A stretch of 64,000 nucleotides of DNA from Crateriforma spongiae. GTDB taxonomy: Bacteria > Planctomycetota > Planctomycetia > Pirellulales > Pirellulaceae. This document shows positions 1 to 7,607 of the stretch, one piece after another; position 1 is the first letter of the stretch, and each line of letters starts with the position of its first letter. Both the position numbers and the translations under genes were made by a program. The notes under the pieces were generated by a model. The model had not been told where the DNA came from, ran no database searches, and saw only the letters and a list, made by a program, of their open reading frames with translations. The stretch spans positions 62,001-126,000 of the forward strand of contig NZ_JAAXMS010000008.1 in NCBI RefSeq assembly GCF_012290005.1, in the 5' to 3' direction.

Positions 1-52
1 ACGGACAGCGAAAGACCAACCCGCACAACGCTCGCTCCATTGGAAGGCAAGC

Positions 53-1462
53 ATGAACATGAAGTTCTTTGCCAGGATCCTGCCGGCACTGGCCGTCTTT
101 GGCCTCGGTAGCCTGGCTTGCAGCGCGAACCATCCCGCCGCGCCCTCGGACTGGCAAACCTTTCTTGCCAACAGTCGCTCCGGATGCGGATGCAACACCG
201 GGCCGTCGGTGATGACCTACGGCCCAAACTATTCCCAGCCATCACCCTACGTCACGTCACCACACGTGGTGTCGCCGGGGCCAGGCTGTTCGACCGGCGA
301 TTCGTCGATCGGTGCCTATGGTGGCAGCATCACCGCCACGCCGGGCATGATCAGCGGCGGCGCGTCGGCCGGCGTCGGCCCCACGGTGACCGGATCTGCC
401 ATGGCCGGAAGCGTCATGACCGGGTCTGGGGCGTGCGGATCGGCCGGAGTCGGCGTCGGCGGACCATACGGTGGCGGTGTCTATGGCGGCGGGTATGGCG
501 GTTCCATCATCGCGGGCAACGCATATCCGACCGGCGGTTATGGTTACGGAGCCGCGTGCGCCCCGGCCCCCCAACCGATTTATCGCCCGCGGTTTTCGCT
601 GTCCGGCTTTTACGGCGGCTTTGAATTTTTGTGGCTTCGCGCCCACTTCGACCAAAACGTGGCAATGATCATCGACCCGCCGGTGGGCAACCGCCTGGTC
701 CCGTTTGATTACAGCTATGACTTTTCACCCCGCGTCTGGCTCGGATGGGAAAACTGCCGCGGCAATGGATTTCGCGCCACGTATTTCCGCTACGAGGACG
801 AAGCAGACATCGAGCAATTCACCGCCGCCGCCGGACAGGTTCCAGTTTACGTGGAAGTCTATGGTGCCGGCGGCAACTTGGCCCGCAACGCCTACGCCGA
901 CGCGATCGGCGAAACGTTGACGTCGTCACACCGCTTGGAACTGCAGTCGTTGGACTTGGAAGCGACACACCTGTTTGAATGGTGTGCGATGCGTGCACGC
1001 ATGGGCTTCGGTTTGCGATTGGCGGAGATGGAACAAAACCTTCACGCCCGCGTTTACCTGCCCGATGGCACGCTGGAAGAAATCGTCACCAACGATTTGT
1101 CGTTCCGCGGCGTCGGACCGACCGTTTCGATGATGTTCACACAACCGTTGTGGAAGTCACGATTCTCGCTTTACGGCAACTTGCGTGGTTCGCTGCTAAT
1201 GGCAGAAACCGAGCAGTACATCTACGAGATGAAAGGCGCTTACACGACCGAGTTGGTCGACATCGCCGAACAACGCGAAATCCTGACGAACTTGGAAATG
1301 GGCCTCGGCATCCAGTTCGGCCAATCGATTGGTCGCCGTGCAGGCATGTTCGTGCGTGCCGGGTATGAAACCCAAGTGTGGTTCGACGCTGGCGGACCGG
1401 TTGATTCGCACAGCACCATCGGATTGGACGGCATCACGCTGGGCGCCGGACTTAGCTTCTGA
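53..1462 (+). CDS. BBP7-family outer-membrane beta-barrel protein
   Basis: A 469-residue secreted protein. Residues 1-25 form a signal peptide (Lys, hydrophobic core, Ala-Cys-Ser-Ala). A Cys pair follows near residues 45-47. Residues about 75-165 are very rich in Gly, Ser and Ala. From about 180 onward alternating aromatic and polar strands suggest a beta-barrel, and the protein ends in Phe, as outer-membrane barrels usually do. The WLRAHFDQN-type stretch resembles the planctomycete BBP7 (DUF1551) family; that assignment is from memory of the family. A purine-rich GGAAGG lies just before the first ATG; a second in-frame ATG at 59 is also possible. It is probably monocistronic because a strong hairpin follows. 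Its role (porin or structural) is unknown. Confidence 0.7.
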   Translation: MNMKFFARILPALAVFGLGSLACSANHPAAPSDWQTFLANSRSGCGCNTGPSVMTYGPNYSQPSPYVTSPHVVSPGPGCSTGDSSIGAYGGSITATPGMISGGASAGVGPTVTGSAMAGSVMTGSGACGSAGVGVGGPYGGGVYGGGYGGSIIAGNAYPTGGYGYGAACAPAPQPIYRPRFSLSGFYGGFEFLWLRAHFDQNVAMIIDPPVGNRLVPFDYSYDFSPRVWLGWENCRGNGFRATYFRYEDEADIEQFTAAAGQVPVYVEVYGAGGNLARNAYADAIGETLTSSHRLELQSLDLEATHLFEWCAMRARMGFGLRLAEMEQNLHARVYLPDGTLEEIVTNDLSFRGVGPTVSMMFTQPLWKSRFSLYGNLRGSLLMAETEQYIYEMKGAYTTELVDIAEQREILTNLEMGLGIQFGQSIGRRAGMFVRAGYETQVWFDAGGPVDSHSTIGLDGITLGAGLSF

Positions 1463-1533
1463 TGCCCCCGGATGATTGCAAGATCGGCAACGCGACGAAT
1501 CACCGTCACATTGCCGATCAAAGATGACGTTCA

Positions 1534-1570
1534 AAAACGGCTCGGCGGCGGAACCCGCCCGAGCCGTTTT
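1534..1570. terminator. Bidirectional hairpin terminator
   Basis: Perfect 12-bp inverted repeat: AAAACGGCTCGG at 1534-1545 pairs with CCGAGCCGTTTT at 1559-1570, around a 13-nt loop. It has T residues on both strands. It sits between the end of the plus-strand barrel gene and the end of the minus-strand GH57 gene, so it can serve both converging transcripts. Confidence 0.8.
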
Positions 1571-3736
1571 CTACATTTGGGCAACGGCTTTTTCGGCGGG
1601 CTGATTCGCCGCTTGTTCGCACGTGGCGGCCAATTCGAACTGAACCGCCCAACGCCCATCAGCATCGCCGGTCACGATCCAGTGCGGCTGAACACAGACG
1701 CTTTGGTGAACCAGTTCGAAACCACCTTCGCTTAGGCTGACCGTCTCGATCGGGAAGGCCCAAATGCCGGATTCACGACCAATCGCCAAATCGACATCCA
1801 GCCCCAACCAGCGGTCGGACAACTTCAAACCGCGGACGTTTTTCAGGTCCAGCATTTCACCAAGTTGCCCCAGGCGATTGCCGTCAACATCGCTGAAATA
1901 CCGATCATCCGCACCGGCGGGCATCCCGGCGAAATTCAATTCGATTGCGAAGTGCAGCGGGCGTCCCGGCGGCAAGTTTTCCAGCAAGTACGTCACCTGC
2001 ATTCGGTCGCTGTTTTCCGACAGCGTCACCGCCTTGGTCATCGTGATCGGAATGCCCCAGGCGTTGCCGTCGCGACGCATTTGAATCTGAACGCGATCCG
2101 ATCCGCGTCGCAACTTGGCTTCGAATGGCAGTTCCACGAAATCCCCACGCTCGGTCGCTTCGCCACGCATGACGGCTTCCAACGTTGCGTCTTCGTCATA
2201 GAAGTGATCCATCAGACTCTTGCGAGCATATCGATCGTACTGCAAGCGTTTGTCCAAATCGGCTTGCTTGAAAACAACCCGATCATGAATGCTGGCGGCT
2301 TCATCGTCGCCGCTGGTGCTGGGGCCCGCCAAAACTTGACGGTGATAACTTTCGGGACGCCGCTGAAGCGTGGCCAATAGGTTGTGGCAGATGTCGCGGA
2401 CGTCCAACTCGTACATTCGCCCGCCGCGCCCCGGTGCAACCCAAGCACACAGTCGGTTGTTGCTCAGGCGTACTTCCTGTTGACCGTCAAAGTTGTAATC
2501 GGCCGCGTCGGCTTGAACGGCACCACCACCGACAATGCGATCCAATTCGTTGTCTGCCGCAATCAAGTGTTGGAAGATCGCATTGCGGAGGTGTGGCAGG
2601 TAAACACCGCCAAAAGCACCGTGCCAGTACGGGCAATTGCACTGGCCGCGATACAAGTCATCGCGGACGGTCGCCAATTCACCGCTGTCACGACCGGCGG
2701 CTTCGGCATCGGCCAAACGACCGCTGACGTGCATCATCCGCGAATACATCTCATTGGTTTCGTCGTACTTGACTTTAAAGTTTCGCCAGTAGCCACCACG
2801 AATGAATTGCTGAAGCGATTTCCAGTGCGGGTCATTCTCCATCTCGTGCTGCAGATCATGCAGCGTGTCCTGTGCGGCCACCGGCAGCGACCATTCGGTC
2901 ATTTCGCGATAGCTGCAATCGGGCAGATAAGCTCGACCGGCCGGCGGTGTGCTCTGAACCGCTTCCTGCAGCGTGACGGTGTGCAGCCAGTGCGAATTTT
3001 CGGTCAACGCGTCAAAGAAGGACCGCAACCAACCCCGGTCGTACACGTGGACCTTGGTATCGGGCCAAGTCCCAAACTTTTCGCCGTCATCGCCAAACGT
3101 CAGCACGGCACCCGGGTGACGTGCGGCCACTTCGCGGCAATAGTCGATGGTTTCGGACGGCGGCCGGAACGGGATCGTGTAACGCAGTCGTTCCGAACCC
3201 GGGAAGATTCGCAGCACACGCCCTTGGTCTTCGACCAAGAAGTAGCTGGTCAGTTCGTCATCGGCCAGTCCGGCCGCTTTGAAGTGATAGTCGTCCAGCA
3301 CGGTGTACTGAATACCGGCATCGACCACGTCGCTGGTCAGCGTCGATTCCCAGACTCGCTCGGGCGTCCACATCCCCATCGGCGTCGCGCCAAGATTCCG
3401 CTGCAGCCAGTGCGCGTAGGCCTGAATTTGGCCCACGCGGTCTCGCGACGGCAACATCGTCAGGATCGGTTCGTACTGGGGACCGCCGACGATTTCGACC
3501 CGCCCGGCTTCGACCAACAAACGCAAACGATCCAAGTACTCCGGATGATGCTCCGCCAACCACAACATCAACGGGCCGGATGTGTGCAGGGAAATGTTCA
3601 GCCGATCATAGGGCTCGAACACATCCAAAAACGGCAGGTAACTGTCCTGATACGCCTGTTCAAAGACGCCGTCAAAATTCCCGATCGGCTGGTGATTGTG
3701 CAGGACGAGGCAAAGAGATGCGTTCGGTGTCGACAT
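1571..3736 (-). CDS. GH57 4-alpha-glucanotransferase / alpha-amylase family enzyme
   Basis: A 721-residue glycoside hydrolase family 57 enzyme acting on alpha-1,4-glucans such as glycogen. From the ATG at 3736 the GH57 signature appears at once: HNHQP at residues 13-17. The likely nucleophile is Glu126 in WTPERVW and the likely acid/base is Asp216 or Asp217 in FGDDGEKFG; these are assigned by analogy with the Thermococcus litoralis enzyme. The C-terminal third (about 430-700) matches the beta-rich DUF1925/DUF1926 region of 4-alpha-glucanotransferases. The frame stays open 63 codons further upstream, but that extension lacks family similarity. No signal peptide is visible, so it is cytoplasmic. 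The nearby minus-strand galT-like gene and glgA point to glycogen turnover. Amylase versus transferase activity cannot be told from the sequence. Confidence 0.88.
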   Translation of the reverse strand: MSTPNASLCLVLHNHQPIGNFDGVFEQAYQDSYLPFLDVFEPYDRLNISLHTSGPLMLWLAEHHPEYLDRLRLLVEAGRVEIVGGPQYEPILTMLPSRDRVGQIQAYAHWLQRNLGATPMGMWTPERVWESTLTSDVVDAGIQYTVLDDYHFKAAGLADDELTSYFLVEDQGRVLRIFPGSERLRYTIPFRPPSETIDYCREVAARHPGAVLTFGDDGEKFGTWPDTKVHVYDRGWLRSFFDALTENSHWLHTVTLQEAVQSTPPAGRAYLPDCSYREMTEWSLPVAAQDTLHDLQHEMENDPHWKSLQQFIRGGYWRNFKVKYDETNEMYSRMMHVSGRLADAEAAGRDSGELATVRDDLYRGQCNCPYWHGAFGGVYLPHLRNAIFQHLIAADNELDRIVGGGAVQADAADYNFDGQQEVRLSNNRLCAWVAPGRGGRMYELDVRDICHNLLATLQRRPESYHRQVLAGPSTSGDDEAASIHDRVVFKQADLDKRLQYDRYARKSLMDHFYDEDATLEAVMRGEATERGDFVELPFEAKLRRGSDRVQIQMRRDGNAWGIPITMTKAVTLSENSDRMQVTYLLENLPPGRPLHFAIELNFAGMPAGADDRYFSDVDGNRLGQLGEMLDLKNVRGLKLSDRWLGLDVDLAIGRESGIWAFPIETVSLSEGGFELVHQSVCVQPHWIVTGDADGRWAVQFELAATCEQAANQPAEKAVAQM

Positions 3737-4304
3737 GGCGTCAGGCAAGCACGGGTTGGAACGGGCCGGATCAAAATGCCGACCAGAAGTTTCACGATGG
3801 ACGGATCTGGGATGAACAAAGTCACCGCAACAGAACGAACGAATTGTAGGGTCCCAGCCGGCTGTATCGAACGGTCCAAATGTGGAAATCGATCGGATGA
3901 GACGGGTTTTTCCGCTGTCCGACACGACGCATCCGTTACCGACACGACGATCTACTTAACCGGCAAAGACGAACATCGAAGCTATCGGCCGGTGAAGGGG
4001 GGAAAATTCAACCTTTTGCCCCGGACCGATGACGATCGTCCGTCGCTAAGACCCTGAATCGATCGCCGGTTCGATTTTTTGCCAGTCACGTTTTCGGTCG
4101 GCTGTCCGCCACAGCAGGCCGGTAATCGAACAACGCGAATTTCAGCGACCCGAACCGGACAAACACAGGGACGGACAGACAGTCGACTTCAAAAACGGCC
4201 GAAGACATGCACTCCGATTTTTCTGCGACACCTCTAAGAACCGCTAACCAGGCCTACCTAAGCCTCCCAAACCAGCGGGCTTTCATGGCCGATAGTGCGG
4301 CGGG
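3737..4304. other. Intergenic region upstream of the GH57 gene
   Basis: 568 bp between the end of galT and the start of the GH57 gene. Open frames here are short and show no family similarity. The only structure seen is a weak 6-bp inverted repeat with six Ts (4057-4080), which faces away from both genes. The region must carry the GH57 promoter unless galT reads through, but no convincing -35/-10 pair was found. Confidence 0.5.
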
Positions 4305-5516
4305 CTAGACCGACCGCAGGCTGTCGCGTTTGGCCAGACGCTGATAAACGCTGGCCGCTTCTTCGGGCAACATGGTGTTCATCATCGTGCCACAGCCCAG
4401 TTCCAAGCCGGCAATGAAACTGGTGCGGGGAATGATGTCCAACGCCCAGTGGAATGCTTCTTCGGCGCCATCCCAGTGGGGTGGGCGAGTGTGCAGCAGG
4501 TAGTTGTAAGCGATGCCGGGCCGCCACCGTTCCAGCCAGCTGGTGACACGCCGCGTCAGACGACCGACTTCCATCACCAACGCATCGCTCAAGTTTTCGA
4601 AACGGTCGGCATGCTGGGTGGTGGTGATCCGCACCTGCATCGCAAATGCACTGGCGAAGGGACAGTAGGCGACCAAGTGATCGGTGCGTGCAATCACACG
4701 CTCCATTGATTTCATTTCGCTGCGGATCATGTCGCACTGAAGACAGCATCCGGTCTTCGCGTAGTGCGTCATCTTACGCCGCAAGGTGCGTGCGGTTTCG
4801 GTAGGCACCTGATTGAAGGCGATCAGCTGGCTGTGGCTGTGGTGCAACGATGCGCCGGCTTGGCGGCCGACGTTCTTGAAAACCAACATGTACCGGATCG
4901 CCGGATCCGCCCGCCAAGCCAAGAACCGCTGCTTGAACGCTAAAAAGATCTGTCCGGCGTGCTCGGAATCCAGTTGGGTGATTGATTCGATGTGTCGCGG
5001 CGATTCGATGATGACTTCATGGCCACCGGCAATGGACACACCACAGGCAGGCCAACTGACATCCGCTGCGGGCAACAAGTGTCGAACCTGGACCGAACTT
5101 TGATGACGCCCAACCGCAGGGTATTTGTTCGGCACGACGCGCACGGCCCAATCCGCGGTGGGATCAGTATCCAACACATCACCATCCACCGGAGAATCCA
5201 GTGGACCGTCGATCCCCAAGTCAATGTCCGCCGCGGGGATCGAAAAAACAGACGGCGGTGTGGTCGATTCATTGCCCGCACAAAACGGGCACCCCGATGC
5301 ATCGGCTAGTTCGTGCGGACGCTCGACAAAATCACAGGGCCGGTTCTGTCGGTCCGGTGCGAACAGGACCCATTGTCCCGACAACGCATCAAATCGCGAA
5401 TGCGTGTCGACGCCACGAAAGGCGTAAGAGGTCGACGAAGAAGGGGGCACAGGAACGGCATCAACAACATCACCAACGGAAGTATCCAAAAGATCTGGTG
5501 ATTGTTGCCGGCCCAT
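4305..5516 (-). CDS. galT: Galactose-1-phosphate uridylyltransferase family protein
   Basis: A 403-residue protein of the HIT-superfamily GalT family, which exchanges UMP or NMP between hexose-1-phosphate and UDP-sugar. From the ATG at 5516 it shows the N-terminal WVLFAPDRQNRP stretch, a zinc-type Cys76-x-x-Cys79 (CPFC), and the active-site HSHSQ at residues 226-230, where His228 would carry the UMP. A GTG at 5525 gives a three-residue longer alternative; neither start has an obvious ribosome site. It lies between GH57 and glgA on the same strand, with 159 to 168 bp to glgA. The setting suggests supply or recycling of sugar nucleotides for glycogen. Bacterial relatives include ADP/UDP-glucose phosphorylase-type enzymes, so galactose specificity is not certain. 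Confidence 0.85.
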   Translation of the reverse strand: MGRQQSPDLLDTSVGDVVDAVPVPPSSSTSYAFRGVDTHSRFDALSGQWVLFAPDRQNRPCDFVERPHELADASGCPFCAGNESTTPPSVFSIPAADIDLGIDGPLDSPVDGDVLDTDPTADWAVRVVPNKYPAVGRHQSSVQVRHLLPAADVSWPACGVSIAGGHEVIIESPRHIESITQLDSEHAGQIFLAFKQRFLAWRADPAIRYMLVFKNVGRQAGASLHHSHSQLIAFNQVPTETARTLRRKMTHYAKTGCCLQCDMIRSEMKSMERVIARTDHLVAYCPFASAFAMQVRITTTQHADRFENLSDALVMEVGRLTRRVTSWLERWRPGIAYNYLLHTRPPHWDGAEEAFHWALDIIPRTSFIAGLELGCGTMMNTMLPEEAASVYQRLAKRDSLRSV

Positions 5517-5683
5517 GCCAAGCACCTCAATTAATTGCAGGTCCCCATTGTCTGTGCACCGCGACTGGGGGACTACGCCGCATCATTCCCCCCGCCGGAC
5601 CCCGATCGTATCACACAATCTCGCCGCGAAAACCTTAAAAAAACCCCATGAATTGTTGACAGACCGACCTGGCAATCCCGTTT

Positions 5684-7204
5684 TCACTGGCCTTTGCGGT
5701 TTAGGGAAATTAGGCGTTCGTAAAGCTCGACGTACCGGTCGGCACTCTTCCTCCAGGACCAATCCTGTTTCATCCCGGTCTCGACAATATTTTTCCAATT
5801 TTCTGGTTCGTGATAGCGCATGTGCAGCGCGCGTCCGATCGCCTGATCAAGCGCCCAGGGTTCAAACTCGCCGACATGAAAGCCCGTTGCGGTGCCATCG
5901 CGCAGCGTTGCTTCACTGGCATCGACCACCGTGTCGGCCAGTCCGCCGGTCGGCGTAACGATGGGAACCGTGCCATAACGCAGACTGTAAAGCTGATTCA
6001 AACCACATGGTTCATAGTGACTGGGCATCAAAAACAAATCCGAACCCGCTTCGATCCGGTGTGCCAATTCATTGCTGAACCCGATGTGCAGTGCAAAACG
6101 GCCGGGGTAAGCCGCGTGCAGTCGCTGCAGTTCGACTTCGATCGCCGGATCTCCGCTGCCCAAGACAATCCACTGGGTCGGTCGGTCTTCGGCCAAGTGT
6201 TGCTTCAACACCGGCAAGATCAGATCCCAACCTTTCTGATCGGCCAAGCGTCCGACCAAGCCGATCAGCGGCAGATCGCGGTCTTCGAACAGCCCGAACT
6301 GCTGCTGCAACGACCATTTGTTCTGCCACTTGCCTTCGGCCCAATCTTCGACGCCATAGTTGTGCGGAATCATCGGATCGGTCGTCGGTTCCCAGACACG
6401 ACCGTCGATGCCGTTGATGATTCCCGAAACACGATCGTCGATCCCACGCAGAACCTCATCCAACCCGCGACCATGCTCGGGCGTGCGAATCTCTTTCGCG
6501 TACCGGGGGCTGACCGTGGTCACAGCGTCGGCGGTCACGATCCCGGCTTTCATAAAATTCAGCCGCCCAAAGAATTCGAACGACTCGGGCTGGAACTGGG
6601 CCCAATCCAAACCGGTGAACGGATACGCGTCGGCGTCAAAGCTGCCTTGGTAGGCCAGATTGTGAATCGTAAAAACGGTGGCGGTGCGCGACGTCCAGGG
6701 CATCGGCTCATGGCCGGCGGAGCCTTGTCCCGCCCGCATCAACGCGGGAACCAACCCGGTTTGCCAGTCGTTGCAGTGCACCACATCCAACGACCAGCCG
6801 ATGCGAGAGAGTGCCGCGAGTGCCGCGCGGCAAAAGAACGCGAACCGTTCGGCGTTGTCCGGATAATCACCGGCCGCCGTTCCGTACAGAGATTCGCGGT
6901 CGAAATACTTGGGCTGGTCGATGAACCAGACCGGGACGTCGGCGCCAGCGATTCCCGATCCAGGCAACTGGCTTTTCAGCAGACGTCCCCCCACCAGCGA
7001 CTTTGGCCCCATCGGCAAGGCAAAGCTGATGTCGGTCGTTTCGATCGGCAATCCGCACTGACGGATGGATCGAAAAGCAGGCATCACGATCGCACAGCGG
7101 TGGCCTTTGGCGGCAACGCGGGAAGGCAGGGCACCACACACGTCGGCCAGACCGCCGGTCTTGGCAAACGGCACGGCTTCGGTGGTCAGGTAGACAATGT
7201 TCAA
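5684..7204 (-). CDS. glgA: Glycogen synthase (GT5)
   Basis: A 506-residue starch/glycogen synthase that transfers glucose from ADP- or UDP-glucose to a growing alpha-1,4-glucan. The N-terminal catalytic domain opens with MNIVYLTTEAVPFAKTGGL, whose KTGGL (15-19) binds the sugar nucleotide and glucan. The C-terminal domain has the HYEPCGLNQLYSLRYG and PTGGLADTV motifs typical of GlgA. Length is near the bacterial norm of about 480-500. The start is the ATG at 7204. It is first in a minus-strand row with galT and the GH57 gene, giving a compact glycogen synthesis and remodelling block; gaps over 150 bp leave open whether they share a transcript. Confidence 0.94.
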   Translation of the reverse strand: MNIVYLTTEAVPFAKTGGLADVCGALPSRVAAKGHRCAIVMPAFRSIRQCGLPIETTDISFALPMGPKSLVGGRLLKSQLPGSGIAGADVPVWFIDQPKYFDRESLYGTAAGDYPDNAERFAFFCRAALAALSRIGWSLDVVHCNDWQTGLVPALMRAGQGSAGHEPMPWTSRTATVFTIHNLAYQGSFDADAYPFTGLDWAQFQPESFEFFGRLNFMKAGIVTADAVTTVSPRYAKEIRTPEHGRGLDEVLRGIDDRVSGIINGIDGRVWEPTTDPMIPHNYGVEDWAEGKWQNKWSLQQQFGLFEDRDLPLIGLVGRLADQKGWDLILPVLKQHLAEDRPTQWIVLGSGDPAIEVELQRLHAAYPGRFALHIGFSNELAHRIEAGSDLFLMPSHYEPCGLNQLYSLRYGTVPIVTPTGGLADTVVDASEATLRDGTATGFHVGEFEPWALDQAIGRALHMRYHEPENWKNIVETGMKQDWSWRKSADRYVELYERLISLNRKGQ

Positions 7205-7607
7205 CTTGGATGTCCGTCAGTGATGTTGCGTCGGCGCCGCGTCGGCCCTAATCCTCTTGATCGACTCTGGGTCGAAAATACTTCCGTGACACTGATTTTA
7301 GGCTCCAGACGCCCATGCCCGACTGTCAGTGTGATCGGATGGGTCAAGCCAGAACACCGGCACCGGTTGTAACGACCGACCCTGCAGACAACATAGTCGC
7401 CAAAGTTTGCCGCCACCAACCGCGGAACACCTTGGAAATTGGCGACCCACGTCGCCGAAGCCTGGCGGTCGGAAGAACCGGCGGACCGACGCCCCGTCGC
7501 CAGGCAAGCTAAATTGACAGGACGTGACCGCCGACACTGCGAACCGTGTTCCGGCCGTCTCGGCGAATGTCCCCTTCCATCGCCCATCGAACGGTTGCCG
7601 ACTCGGA
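7205..7607. other. Divergent intergenic region between glgA and the pseudokinase gene
   Basis: About 400 bp between two divergent genes, so promoters in both directions are expected here. The pseudokinase frame is open from a GTG at 7524, so 7524-7607 could be coding. No operator-like dyad or clear promoter pair was found. Confidence 0.45.

Noticed and set aside
2384-4057. 557-codon open frame on the plus strand
   Set aside because: It is antisense to the GH57 gene, whose frame has clear catalytic motifs. The antisense product is low in recognisable features and is a product of high GC content.
4057-4080. Small hairpin followed by six Ts
   Set aside because: The stem is 6 bp and AT-rich, and on the strand with the Ts no gene ends upstream. 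On the strand of galT the order is reversed, so it cannot terminate that gene.
5810-7372. 520-codon open frame on the plus strand
   Set aside because: It lies antisense to glgA, which is unambiguous. No domain could be recognised in it.
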